From Mycolicibacterium sp. CBMA 226 (GTDB lineage Bacteria; Actinomycetota; Actinomycetes; Mycobacteriales; Mycobacteriaceae), in assembly GCF_009729075.1 (NCBI RefSeq), contig NZ_VTGY01000020.1, positions 124,001 through 188,000 on the forward strand: DNA of 64,000 bases, given 5' to 3'. A program made the position numbers and the translations under genes. Shown in pieces: positions 1 to 8,171 of this stretch. The notes below the pieces were generated by a model that saw only the letters and a program-made list of their open reading frames with translations, did not search any database and was not told the DNA's origin. How positions within the stretch are numbered: position 1 is the first letter of the stretch; each line of letters starts with the position of its first letter.

Positions 1-649
1 CGATGACGCGCTGCAGTTCCTCGAGAGCGCGAGCGGACTCCTGCTCCTCGGTCTCGGCGTGGAACACCGAGCGGTACAGGAACGGCCCGTTGAAATGCAC
101 GACGCCGGCCGCACCGCGATCGTTCGCGAACCGGCGCGGGTCGCCCGTCAGATTGATCGCCAGGTCGGTGCCGCCGTGGTAGGCGCGGTAGCGAGACAGG
201 ACCTTGTGCTTACCGGTGTGCAGACGCGCCATGCGCACGGCGTGCTCGACGGCGTCGGCGCCGCCGTTGGTGAAGAAGATCTTGTTCAGGTCACCGGGAG
301 TCAGTTCGGCGATCAGCCGGGCGGCCTCGGAACGTGCGGCGTTCGCGTGCTGCGGCGCGATGGTGCACAGCTTGGCGGCCTGTTCCTGAATCGCGGCAAC
401 GACTTTCGGGTGCTGGTGGCCGATGTTGGTGTTGACCAGTTGTGAGGAGAAGTCCAGCAGTCGGTTGCCGTCGCCGTCCCAGAAGTAGCTGCCTTCGGCT
501 GCGGTGATGGTCATGGGGTTGAGCGCGGCCTGGGCCGACCAGGAGTGGAAGACGTGGGCGCGGTCCAGCGCGTAGGCGCGCGCGGCTTCGGCGCGCATCG
601 CGTCGATGGTGTGGCCGGCGGGCAGGACGTGGTCTGCGGCGAGGGTCAT
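1..649 (-). CDS. Class III (omega) aminotransferase, 3' part outside window
   Basis: PLP-dependent aminotransferase, class III. Reading leftward from an ATG at 649, 216 residues are visible before the window edge. They include the N-terminal substrate-binding part (HSWSAQ, then YFWDGDGNRLLDF), the phosphate-binding FFTNGGADAVEHA and the YHGGTD motif. The PLP lysine lies outside the window. The gene starts 27 bases after the semialdehyde dehydrogenase gene on the same strand, so the two are probably cotranscribed. Aminotransferases in this setting convert beta-alanine or a related omega-amino acid to malonate semialdehyde, which the neighbour would oxidise. Beta-alanine as substrate is inferred from context; GABA or taurine are alternatives. 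It is cut by the window, not broken. Confidence 0.85.
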   Translation of the reverse strand, partial: MTLAADHVLPAGHTIDAMRAEAARAYALDRAHVFHSWSAQAALNPMTITAAEGSYFWDGDGNRLLDFSSQLVNTNIGHQHPKVVAAIQEQAAKLCTIAPQHANAARSEAARLIAELTPGDLNKIFFTNGGADAVEHAVRMARLHTGKHKVLSRYRAYHGGTDLAINLTGDPRRFANDRGAAGVVHFNGPFLYRSVFHAETEEQESARALEELQRVI

Positions 650-676
650 GTCAGGTCCTCTATCTGGTTTGCGCGA

Positions 677-2176
677 TCAGTTGTTTTCCGGGAAGCCCAG
701 GTTGATGCCGCCGTGGCTGGGGTCCGCCCAGCGCTGCGTGACGGCCTTGGCGCGGGTGAAGAACTGCACCCCCTCGGGGCCGTAGGCGTGGGTGTCGCCG
801 AACAGCGAGGCCTTCCAGCCGCCGAAGCTGAAGAACGCCATGGGAACCGGGATCGGCACGTTGATGCCGACCATGCCGACCTCGACCTCGTTCTGGAACC
901 GGCGGGCCGCGCCGCCGTCGTTGGTGAAGATCGCGGTGCCGTTGCCGTAGGGGTTGTTGTTGATCAGTTCCAGTGCCTCGTCGTAGGTTTCGACGCGGAC
1001 GACCGACAGCACCGGGCCGAAGATCTCGTCGGTGTAGACGCTCATCTCGGGGGTGACGTTGTCGAGCAGCGTCGGGCCGAGCCAGAAACCGTCTTCCGCA
1101 CCCTCGACGGTGACGTTGCGGCCGTCGAGCACGACCTTGGCACCTTCGGCCTCGCCGGCATCGACGTAGGCGGCCACCTTGTCGCGGTGCACCTTGGTGA
1201 TGAGAGGGCCCATGTCGGAGCCCTTGGTGCCGTCACCGGTCTTGATGGACGCGGCGCGCTCGACGATCTTGGCGACGAGTTCGTCGGCGATCGGCCCGAC
1301 GGCGACGCAGGCCGAGATGGCCATGCAGCGCTCACCGGCCGAGCCGAAACCGGCGTTGACCATGCTGTCGGCCGCCAGGTCCAGGTCGGCGTCGGGCAGG
1401 ATCACCGCGTGGTTCTTGGCGCCGCCGAGCGCCTGCACGCGCTTGCCGGAGGCGGTGGCGGTCCGGTAGACGTACTGCGCGATCGGGGTGGAGCCGACGA
1501 ACGAGACCGCCTTGATGGCGGGGTTGGTCAGCAGCTCGTCGACGGCGGTCTTGTCGCCCTGCAGCACGTTGAAGACGCCGTCGGGCAGGCCGGCTTCCTT
1601 CCACAGCTCGGCCATCCACAGCGAGGACGACGGGTCCTTCTCGGACGGCTTGACGACGACGGTATTGCCGGCGGCGATGGCGATGGGGAAGAACCACATC
1701 GGCACCATGGCCGGGAAGTTGAACGGCGCGATGATGGCGACGGGGCCGAGGGCCTGCCGGATGTTGTAGACGTCGACGTTGGTGGAGGCGTTCTCGGCGT
1801 AGCCGCCCTTGAGGAGATGCGGGATGCCGCAGGCGAATTCGACGACCTCGAGGCCGCGGGCCACCTCGCCCATGGCGTCGGACAGCACCTTGCCGTGCTC
1901 GGCGGTGATGATCGCGGCCAGCTCCTCGCGGCGGGCGTTGAGCAGCTCGCGGAAGGCGAACAGGGTCTGCACGCGCTTGGTGATCGAGGTGTCGCGCCAC
2001 GCCGGGAAGGCGGCGACGGCAGCGTTGATGACGGTCTGTGCGTCCTCGACGCTGGCGAGCGTGACCTGGCCGGTGACCTGGCCGGTGGCCGGGTTGGTGA
2101 CCGGTGCCGACTGTCCCGAGGATCCGGTGAAGAGGTCGTTGTTGATCCAGTGCGAGATGGTCTGCGAGGTGGTCAT
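677..2176 (-). CDS. mmsA: CoA-acylating methylmalonate/malonate-semialdehyde dehydrogenase
   Basis: 499-residue aldehyde dehydrogenase of the CoA-acylating MMSDH type. It converts malonate semialdehyde to acetyl-CoA, or methylmalonate semialdehyde to propionyl-CoA, with NAD+ and CoA. Visible features are the family signature around PFNFPAMVPMWFFP (about 151-164), the cofactor region VVVKPSEKDP (173-182) and the catalytic cysteine C284 in GSAGERCMA. I chose the ATG at 2176 because homology begins at MTTSQ. An upstream in-frame ATG at 2215 would add 13 unlikely residues. It leads the leftward operon with the aminotransferase and is divergent from a PucR regulator, which probably controls it. 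The pairing fits beta-alanine, uracil or valine breakdown. Confidence 0.93.
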   Translation of the reverse strand: MTTSQTISHWINNDLFTGSSGQSAPVTNPATGQVTGQVTLASVEDAQTVINAAVAAFPAWRDTSITKRVQTLFAFRELLNARREELAAIITAEHGKVLSDAMGEVARGLEVVEFACGIPHLLKGGYAENASTNVDVYNIRQALGPVAIIAPFNFPAMVPMWFFPIAIAAGNTVVVKPSEKDPSSSLWMAELWKEAGLPDGVFNVLQGDKTAVDELLTNPAIKAVSFVGSTPIAQYVYRTATASGKRVQALGGAKNHAVILPDADLDLAADSMVNAGFGSAGERCMAISACVAVGPIADELVAKIVERAASIKTGDGTKGSDMGPLITKVHRDKVAAYVDAGEAEGAKVVLDGRNVTVEGAEDGFWLGPTLLDNVTPEMSVYTDEIFGPVLSVVRVETYDEALELINNNPYGNGTAIFTNDGGAARRFQNEVEVGMVGINVPIPVPMAFFSFGGWKASLFGDTHAYGPEGVQFFTRAKAVTQRWADPSHGGINLGFPENN

Positions 2177-2276
2177 CGTCGAGATCGGCCTTCCTGGTCG
2201 GTGCGGGGTGTGCACTCAGCCTGCCCTGGTGAGAGCACCGAAAGCGCCGCCAGTCTGTATCAAGTTCCGCTTCCAG

Positions 2277-2293
2277 ATTTACACTTTGTAAAT
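2277..2293 (+). promoter_or_regulatory. Palindrome and leaderless promoter at the pucR start codon
   Basis: ATTTACA-CTT-TGTAAAT is a perfect inverted repeat with 7-base arms; its last bases overlap the pucR ATG at 2292. Inside it, TACACT (2280-2285) fits a mycobacterial -10 (TANNNT) placed six bases before the ATG. This suggests a leaderless transcript starting at the A of the start codon. No Shine-Dalgarno sequence is visible. A protein bound here would block pucR transcription directly. That PucR itself binds is inference. Confidence 0.6.
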
Positions 2294-3917
2294 GCCGACC
2301 GTCGCCGAGATCGTCGCCTTGCCGGTGATCCAGCAGGGCGAGCCCGAGATTCTCTGTGCGCACGGCTTCGATCGCCCGATTCGCTGGGTCCACGTCAGTG
2401 ATGTCCCGGATCTGTCGGAGGTCCTGCAGGGTGGCGAACTCGTGCTGACGACGGGTGCCGCGCTGCGGGCCGCGCCGCTGGACTATCTGCGGTCGGTCGC
2501 CGCGGCGCAGGCGGTCGGTGTGGTCGTCGAACTGGGGGCGGGCGCCGTGCCGCTGCCGGTCAACGTCGGATCCATCGCCGAGGAGCTGGGTCTGGCCCTT
2601 GTCGCGGTGCACCGCGTGATCAAGTTCGTCGAGGTGACCGAACAGGTGCACCGGGTGATCGTCGCCGACCAGTACCAGGAGGTCGATTTCGCCCGCCAGA
2701 CGCACGAGGTTTTCACCGACCTGAGCATGCGCCGGGCGACACCCACCGGGATTGCCGAGGCAGCAGCGAATCTGCTCGGCGCGCCCGTCGTCCTCGAGGA
2801 CCTCACCCACCAGGCGATCGCGGTGGCGACGGCCGGACGTCCCACCTCAGATGTGTTGCGCGACTGGCAACGTCGATCCCGCCAGCATGAGACCGGAGCC
2901 GAGCGGACCGACGACTGGGTGATCAGCGAGGTGGGACGTGGCGAGGACGCGTGGGGCCGCCTCATCGCACTGAGTCCGGCCGACGACGGGGCGGCCAGAA
3001 TCACGATGGTGCTGGAGCGGGCGTCGCAGGCGCTGGTGCTGCACCGCATGGCCGAGCGTGGCCGCACCGACATCGAGCATCAGGCCCAGGCCGGATTGCT
3101 CGAAGACGTTGCGCGCGAACGCATCCGGTTCGAGGATGAAGCAACCGCGCGCGCCTTTGCGCTGGGGCTGCGGCCGGCCGCGCAGTATCTGCCTGCGGCC
3201 CTGCGGATCTCGGGTTGGGCTCCGAAGCATGGTGCAGACGCCGATCCGGTTTCCGAACAACGACGCGGCGCGCGGCTGCTCGACGTCGTGACCCGGTCGG
3301 TGAAAGCGTTGGGGCACAGCGGGTTGTTCTCGTTGCGCGGGCCCGGTGAGATCGCGATGGTGCTGTCGCTGAACATGCGCACCGGGAGTGCGCTGGAACC
3401 GCTGGGCCAGGCGTTGCGGCGCGATGCCGAACGTGCCGTCGATGCCCACGGCGTGGTGCTCGGTCTCGGTGCGCCGGCGCCGGGGCTGATCGACGCGATC
3501 CACCGCATCACCGATGCGGCCCATGTCGCCGAGGCGGCGCTGTCGTTGCCGGCCTCGGAGCGGGTGTGCTTCCGCGTCTCCGACATTCGGTTGCGGGGCC
3601 TGCTGTCCATGCTGCGGACCGACCCGCGAGTGCAGCGGTTCGCGGAAGGGGAGTTGCGCGCGCTGATCCTGCACGACATGGAGACGGGTGACGGCCTGCT
3701 GGACGTGCTGCGCGGATACCTGGAACTCGGGGGCAACAAATCGGCGCTGGCGTCGCGGCTGCACCTGAGCCGTCCTTCGCTCTATGCGAAGTTGCACCGC
3801 GTCGAGCAGATACTGGGCGTCGACCTGGCCGACGGCGAGTCGGCGACCTCGCTGCATGTGGCGTTGCTGATCCTCGAGACACGAAACGCGTTCAGTGGCG
3901 GCGGCGCACCGCTGTGA
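2292..3917 (+). CDS. PucR-family transcriptional regulator (mmsA divergent)
   Basis: 541-residue PucR-type regulator. The N-terminal PucR/PurC-like ligand-sensing domain begins at residue 1 (TVAEIVALPVIQQGEPEI; HVSDVPDLSEVLQGGELVLTTG). A GGDEF-like middle region follows, and the C-terminal helix-turn-helix is at about 490-530 (YLELGGNKSALASRLHLSR, then LYAKLHRVEQILG). Family members activate or repress purine, amino-acid and beta-alanine catabolism in response to a metabolite. It is divergent from mmsA-aminotransferase with 115 bases between the starts, so it is the obvious local regulator. The start at 2292 is supported by homology from the first residues and by the leaderless promoter arrangement. 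Confidence 0.88.
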   Translation: MPTVAEIVALPVIQQGEPEILCAHGFDRPIRWVHVSDVPDLSEVLQGGELVLTTGAALRAAPLDYLRSVAAAQAVGVVVELGAGAVPLPVNVGSIAEELGLALVAVHRVIKFVEVTEQVHRVIVADQYQEVDFARQTHEVFTDLSMRRATPTGIAEAAANLLGAPVVLEDLTHQAIAVATAGRPTSDVLRDWQRRSRQHETGAERTDDWVISEVGRGEDAWGRLIALSPADDGAARITMVLERASQALVLHRMAERGRTDIEHQAQAGLLEDVARERIRFEDEATARAFALGLRPAAQYLPAALRISGWAPKHGADADPVSEQRRGARLLDVVTRSVKALGHSGLFSLRGPGEIAMVLSLNMRTGSALEPLGQALRRDAERAVDAHGVVLGLGAPAPGLIDAIHRITDAAHVAEAALSLPASERVCFRVSDIRLRGLLSMLRTDPRVQRFAEGELRALILHDMETGDGLLDVLRGYLELGGNKSALASRLHLSRPSLYAKLHRVEQILGVDLADGESATSLHVALLILETRNAFSGGGAPL

Positions 3918-3918
3918 C

Positions 3919-4560
3919 ATGCTTCTGACCGTGTCGGGCACATCGCAGAACCGCCAGGGCAATGCCACCCGCGCCAAGTTGGTGAAGACGGCCGAGAAGC
4001 TGTTCGCCGAGCAGGGCGTGGACGCCGTCTCGGTGCGCTCGGTCAACGCCGCGGCCGGTCTCGGCGCCGCGTCGGTGCACTACCACTTCGGATCCAAGGA
4101 CGAGTTGCTGCGCGCGGTGGTCCTCGACCTCGGAGCCGCGGTGGGCTCCGCCATCCAGGCCAATGTCGATGTGCTGGCGGCAGATTCGGCCGCGCCGACG
4201 CCCGATGCCCTGGTCCGGGCCGTCACCGCGCCCTATCTCGATCTGTTGCGCCGCCAACGCACCCGTGGCATGCGCTGGATCAAGATCATGGCGCAGATCA
4301 CCCAGGCAGGTCCGGCCGACGAAACCATCGAGCCCAAACTGCGCATCGCCCTGCTCGCGCAAGTCCGTCGGGCCTTCCCGAACGCGGCCGAGGACCGGCT
4401 GGAGGCCCGCTGGGCGGTGTCGATCATGGGCTTCGTGCAGGGCCTGAGCCGTGCCGACGAGTGGGAGAGCGCCAAGCTCTCGGCCCCGGCCCTGGAGGCG
4501 TTCTACGAGGACCTCGTGACATTCGTCGTCGGCGGCACCGAGCGCCTCCTCAACTCCTAA
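3919..4560 (+). CDS. TetR-family regulator of the LLM/alcohol dehydrogenase operon
   Basis: About 213 residues. The N-terminal TetR DNA-binding domain is clear: KLVKTAEKLFAEQGVDAVSV, recognition helix GAASVHYHFGSKDELLRAV. The ligand-binding half is variable. The ATG at 3919 lies one base after the PucR stop. A GTG at 3895, inside pucR, and a GTG at 3931 are alternatives, and none has a good ribosome-binding site, so the gene may be translated after pucR. The downstream intergenic region carries a 25-base inverted repeat over a promoter in front of an LLM monooxygenase gene. This TetR is the nearest candidate to bind it. Confidence 0.85.
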   Translation: MLLTVSGTSQNRQGNATRAKLVKTAEKLFAEQGVDAVSVRSVNAAAGLGAASVHYHFGSKDELLRAVVLDLGAAVGSAIQANVDVLAADSAAPTPDALVRAVTAPYLDLLRRQRTRGMRWIKIMAQITQAGPADETIEPKLRIALLAQVRRAFPNAAEDRLEARWAVSIMGFVQGLSRADEWESAKLSAPALEAFYEDLVTFVVGGTERLLNS

Positions 4561-4620
4561 CCCGCTCTACCTCCTCACCGCGAGTCGGCCTGGGGCACCT
4601 CCCGGCCGACGATATTTATG

Positions 4621-4655
4621 GATCACTTGATCCAATCGAGTGATCGGATTACTGT
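4621..4655 (+). promoter_or_regulatory. Operator and promoter of the LLM/ADH operon
   Basis: GATCACTTGAT (4621-4631) and ATCGAGTGATC (4635-4645) form an inverted repeat around CCA with 10 of 11 arm bases matching. A plausible promoter overlaps it: -35 TTGATC at 4627-4632, a 17-base spacer, and -10 TACTGT at 4650-4655. The repeat covers the -35 and spacer, the usual layout for TetR repression. The regulator encoded just upstream is the likely ligand. Binding is inferred. Confidence 0.65.
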
Positions 4656-4702
4656 CGGCCGGGCAAGCCCAGACATCCCTCACCGAGAACCAGGAGGCCA
4701 CC

Positions 4703-5947
4703 GTGAGCAGCGCTGCCCAGTGGAGCCCGACGTCCATGAAGTTCGGGGCGTTCCTCGCCCCGTACCATCCGCTCGATGCCGACCCGGCGCTGCAGTTGCG
4801 CCGCGACATCGACCTGATGACGCACCTCGATCACCTCGGCTTCGAAGAGGCCTGGATGGGGGAGCACCACTCGACGGGCGCGGAGATCGTGCCGGCACCG
4901 GACGTGTTCATCGCTGCCGCGGCCGAGCGCACCGAGCGCATCCGCTTCGGCACCGGCGTGATGTCGCTCCCGTACCACCACCCGCTGATCACCGCGGACC
5001 GCATCACGCAACTGGACCTGCAGACCCGCGGCCGCCTGATCGTCGGCACCGGCCCCGGCAAGATCCCGCTCGACGCGCACATGATGGGCATCACCACCAC
5101 CAACCAGCGCCACATGCAAGGTGAGGCGCTCGAAGCTGTGCTGCGACTGCTGCGCGGCGAGGTCGTCAACATGGAGACCGACTGGTTCACGCTGCGCGAC
5201 GCCCGCGCCCAGCTGCCCACCTACAACCCGGCCGGTATCGAAGTCGCCACCGCGTCGACCATCTCGCCCAACGGTTCGGTGCTGGCCGGCAAGCACGGCC
5301 TGTCGCTGCTGTCGCTGGCCGCCAGTTCGCAGGCCGGCTACGAGTCGCTCGACCGCAACTGGGGTGTGTACGAACAGGTTTCGGCGGAGAACGGCTACAT
5401 CGCCGACCGGTCGACCTGGCGCCTGGTCAACCCGATGTTCATCGCCGAGACGCGTGACGAAGCCGAGCGGGCCGTCAGCCGCCGCATCCACGCCATCGCC
5501 GAGTACGTCAACCGGCAACAGAACATCAATCCGGACTGGGCACAGACCCCGGCGGGCATCATCGACTATTGGCGAGACGAGTCGCTCGGTGAGTTCGGCC
5601 AGGCGATCATCGGCACTCCGGAGGACGCCATTGCCCAGATCGACCGCCTGATCGAAAAAACCGGTGGCTTCGGCACCCTGCTGATCATGCATGTTGATCT
5701 GGCCGACTGGGAGAACACCAAACGGAGCTACGAGCTGTTCGCCTCGGAGGTCATCCCGCACTTCCGCCGCCGCAACGTCGCCCGGCAGGCGAGTCTGCAG
5801 TTCGCGCAGGACAACTCGGAGCCGCTGATCGGCAATCTGGTCGGCGCCATCACCAAGGCGTACACCGACTACTACGGCCAGCCGACGGACCTGCCCGCCA
5901 CTCCGGCTCCGTCCGACGCACTCAAAACTGCAGGAGCGCACGCATGA
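4703..5947 (+). CDS. LLM-class flavin-dependent monooxygenase (LimB-like)
   Basis: 414-residue bacterial luciferase-like monooxygenase. Visible family features are MKFGAFLAPYHPL near the N-terminus, WMGEHHSTG (substrate/flavin barrel loop), RIRFGTGVMSLPYHHP and GRLIVGTGPGKIPLDAHMMG. Length and motif order resemble limonene 1,2-monooxygenase-like enzymes, which use reduced FMN and O2. The GTG at 4703 follows AGGAGG at 4692-4697 with a five-base gap. This is far better than the upstream ATG at 4640, which lies in the operator-promoter region. The stop overlaps the next start (ATGA), so the alcohol dehydrogenase is translationally coupled. Likely role: hydroxylation or epoxidation of a terpene or related ketone followed by alcohol oxidation. 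The substrate is unknown. Confidence 0.85.
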   Translation: MSSAAQWSPTSMKFGAFLAPYHPLDADPALQLRRDIDLMTHLDHLGFEEAWMGEHHSTGAEIVPAPDVFIAAAAERTERIRFGTGVMSLPYHHPLITADRITQLDLQTRGRLIVGTGPGKIPLDAHMMGITTTNQRHMQGEALEAVLRLLRGEVVNMETDWFTLRDARAQLPTYNPAGIEVATASTISPNGSVLAGKHGLSLLSLAASSQAGYESLDRNWGVYEQVSAENGYIADRSTWRLVNPMFIAETRDEAERAVSRRIHAIAEYVNRQQNINPDWAQTPAGIIDYWRDESLGEFGQAIIGTPEDAIAQIDRLIEKTGGFGTLLIMHVDLADWENTKRSYELFASEVIPHFRRRNVARQASLQFAQDNSEPLIGNLVGAITKAYTDYYGQPTDLPATPAPSDALKTAGAHA

Positions 5948-7017
5948 AGGCAGCACAGTTCATCGACGGCCAGTTCACCGTGACCGACGTGCCGGAGCCG
6001 CCGGCGACCGCTCGCGGCCAGCTGCGGATCAAGGTGGCCGCTTGCGGCATCTGTGGCAGCGACCTCAGCATGTCGACGGACCCCTGCCGGTTCGTGTCCG
6101 TCGCCGCCGGCGCGGGCTTCCCGTTCGCCGTTTTCGACGCCACCCGGCCGGTGGTTCTCGGCCACGAATGGGCCGGCATTGTCGTCGAAACCGGGCCGGG
6201 TGTGGAGGATTTCGCGGAGGGTGACCGCGTCACCGGGCTCGGTATCACCACCGAGCAGAACGGGATGCCGACGATCATCGGCTACTCGAACGACTACCAC
6301 GGGGCCTTCGGCGAGTACATCGTCGTCGACGCCTTCTGGGTCCGCCACGTGCCCGACGGCTTGTCGCTCGAACACGCCGCCCTGGCCGAGCCGCTGCATG
6401 TCGGCGAGATGCACATGCAGCAGTCCGGGCTGACGCCCGCCGACACCGCACTGGTCATCGGCTGCGGCTCGATCGGTCTGGGCACCATCCTGGCCGCCAA
6501 GGCCGCCGGCGCTCACCTCGTCATCGCGTCCGAACCGTCGCCGAAGCGGCGTGAGCTCGCGGCGAAGATGGGTGCCGACATCGTCGTCGACCCCGGCGAG
6601 CAGGACCCGATCGACGTGTACAACGAATTGCTGGGCAGCGGCAGGACGGGCGGTGGTCTCTTGATCGCCTACGAGTGCAGCGGACGGGTCGGCACCCTCA
6701 ACACGCTGACGCACACGCTGCCGTGGGGTTCGCGGATTCAGGTGGTGGCGTCGCCTTTTGCCGAGGAGACGATCATTCCGGTGGTGGCGCAGATGCGGCA
6801 GATCGCGATCAACTTCGGGCACGGTCCGTACGAACAGGCCTACGAGAAGGTGCTGGCCCGATTGGCCGCCGGCGAGATCGACGCGGAGGCGCTCATCACC
6901 GGACGGACGGGGCTCGACGGCATCGCGGATGCGTTCACCGCACTGCGCAATCCCGATGTGCACGTCAAGATCCTGGTCCTGCCGCCAGAGGCCGTGAGCA
7001 GCGTTACCGACGTGTAG
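5944..7017 (+). CDS. Zinc-dependent MDR alcohol dehydrogenase
   Basis: 357-residue medium-chain dehydrogenase. The catalytic zinc ligands are visible at CGICGSD (about 35-41) and the GHEWAG motif (about 74-79). The Rossmann nucleotide-binding stretch is ALVIGCGSIGLGTI (about 173-186). The four-cysteine structural zinc lobe of classical ADHs is not evident; the insert after GICGSD is instead a loop (SMSTDPCRF). It overlaps the LLM monooxygenase stop by four bases and shares its promoter, so it probably oxidises the product of that enzyme. Cofactor preference cannot be read with certainty. Confidence 0.85.
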   Translation: MKAAQFIDGQFTVTDVPEPPATARGQLRIKVAACGICGSDLSMSTDPCRFVSVAAGAGFPFAVFDATRPVVLGHEWAGIVVETGPGVEDFAEGDRVTGLGITTEQNGMPTIIGYSNDYHGAFGEYIVVDAFWVRHVPDGLSLEHAALAEPLHVGEMHMQQSGLTPADTALVIGCGSIGLGTILAAKAAGAHLVIASEPSPKRRELAAKMGADIVVDPGEQDPIDVYNELLGSGRTGGGLLIAYECSGRVGTLNTLTHTLPWGSRIQVVASPFAEETIIPVVAQMRQIAINFGHGPYEQAYEKVLARLAAGEIDAEALITGRTGLDGIADAFTALRNPDVHVKILVLPPEAVSSVTDV

Positions 7018-7054
7018 CCGTGTCGATCACGGGACAGGCGGGCCTGGGTGCGGC

Positions 7055-7066
7055 ACAGTTAACTGT
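7055..7066 (+). promoter_or_regulatory. 12-base palindrome abutting a start codon
   Basis: ACAGTT-AACTGT is a perfect palindrome ending on the base before the ATG at 7067. No Shine-Dalgarno sequence is visible for that gene, so the palindrome occupies the translation-initiation region or a regulator site. No adjacent regulator can be assigned. Confidence 0.35.
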
Positions 7067-7453
7067 ATGGCCGGTCAAATGATTCCGAAGCCCAGCGACC
7101 TGAAGGCCGCGGCGCAGTCCGCGGTCGATGCCGCCCAGTCCGCCGTCGAGATGACGCAGGCGGTGGCCAGCGGTGCGATGCGCATCCCTCCGGCCTCGGT
7201 ACAGCTGGCCGCCCAGGTCCCCGATCTCATCGAGAATCTGGCGGTCGCCACGGAGCGGCTCAACGCGACCATCGACCGCACCGAGCGCGTCATGGCCATG
7301 GCCGACCCCATGTTCCGCACGCTCGACGCCCTGTTGCCGCAGCTCGAGGCATTGGTCAACACCGGCAACGAGGTGTTCCGCCTGCTGTCGAACATCCCGG
7401 GGGTGTCGAGACTGAACCCCTTCAGCGGAGGCACCAAGCCGCAAGACAAGTGA
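7067..7453 (+). CDS. Small helical conserved protein of unknown function
   Basis: 128 residues; no recognised catalytic motif, signal peptide or membrane segment. It is alanine-rich and predicted mostly helical (AAAQSAVDAAQSAVEMTQAV; then LIENLAVATERLNATIDRTERVMAM), suggesting amphipathic helices. It ends in a short Pro/Gly/Lys tail. Such proteins occur in mycobacteria next to regulators and lipid-metabolism genes, but I cannot give a function. It lies 49 bases after the alcohol dehydrogenase and ends two bases before the convergent TetR gene. The ATG at 7067 is the only strong start and is preceded by a 12-base palindrome. Confidence 0.65.
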   Translation: MAGQMIPKPSDLKAAAQSAVDAAQSAVEMTQAVASGAMRIPPASVQLAAQVPDLIENLAVATERLNATIDRTERVMAMADPMFRTLDALLPQLEALVNTGNEVFRLLSNIPGVSRLNPFSGGTKPQDK

Positions 7454-7455
7454 AA

Positions 7456-8085
7456 TCACGGGAGGGCAGCGAACCGCAGCGCCAACCCGTCGATGAAGGA
7501 AGTCAGTGCCAGTTCGAAACCGGCTGCGTCGATCTGGTCGGCCTTGCCGCGTAGCAGGTGGGCCTGGCCCATGTGTGGATAGCGGTCGCGGTACACCTGT
7601 ACGTCGTCGGTGAATCCGCGGGAGAACGAGCCGACGGTCGAACCCAGCACGAGTGATCGGGTGGCAGCGCCGATCAACGTCGCTTCGCGCGGTGGCCAAC
7701 CGGCCCCGACCAAGCCGCCGTGCACCGCATCGGCGATCCGCAGACTCACGTCACGCCGACCCGGGCCGGTCGCGAGATAGGGCACCAGATTCGGGTGCGC
7801 AGCCAACGCTGCCCGGTGGGAGCGGGCCCATGCGGCCAGCGCGTCCTGCCAGTCGTCGCCGCGGTCGAACCCCGACGTGTCGATCTCCCCGGCCACCCGG
7901 CTCGCGACGGCGTCGAGGACGTCGTCTTTGGTGGGGTAGTGCTTGTAGAGCGATGACGCCTGCACGCCGAGTTCGGCGGCCAGTTTCCGCATCGACATTT
8001 CGGCGAGGCCGTCGCGATCGATCAATTCCAGCGCGGTGTCACGGATGAGTTCGCGGTTGAGCAGCGGTACGCGGGGCCTACCCAT
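7456..8085 (-). CDS. TetR-family regulator divergent from acyl-CoA dehydrogenase
   Basis: 209 residues from the ATG at 8085, which has GGGAG six bases upstream; starts at 8091 and 8145 are in frame but less likely. The N-terminal TetR domain is clear (LIRDTALELIDRDGLAEMSM; GVQASSLYKHYPTKDDVLDAV). The C-terminal half resembles the TetR_C domain of tetracycline-repressor-like proteins. The gene is divergent from an acyl-CoA dehydrogenase, and the 86-base gap holds a 30-base inverted repeat. It probably represses itself and the dehydrogenase in response to an acyl-CoA or related ligand. Confidence 0.88.
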   Translation of the reverse strand: MGRPRVPLLNRELIRDTALELIDRDGLAEMSMRKLAAELGVQASSLYKHYPTKDDVLDAVASRVAGEIDTSGFDRGDDWQDALAAWARSHRAALAAHPNLVPYLATGPGRRDVSLRIADAVHGGLVGAGWPPREATLIGAATRSLVLGSTVGSFSRGFTDDVQVYRDRYPHMGQAHLLRGKADQIDAAGFELALTSFIDGLALRFAALP

Positions 8086-8113
8086 CTGCATCTCCCTTGA
8101 ATTAGCGAACGTC

Positions 8114-8143
8114 GTTAGCTTATTGTGACAGCAACAAGCTAAC
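8114..8143. promoter_or_regulatory. TetR operator between tetR and acyl-CoA dehydrogenase
   Basis: GTTAGCTTATTG (8114-8125) and CAACAAGCTAAC (8132-8143) are inverted repeats with 11 of 12 arm bases matching around a TGACAG centre. The site is centred in the divergent intergenic region, the classical place for a TetR operator controlling both genes. Confidence 0.65.
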
Positions 8144-8171
8144 ACTGTTCACCACTTTTGAGGAGATGTCT

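Noticed and set aside
545..2401. 618-residue rightward open frame
   Set aside because: It is antisense to mmsA, Asp/Gly/Val/Arg-rich and without domains; mmsA on the other strand has full homology.
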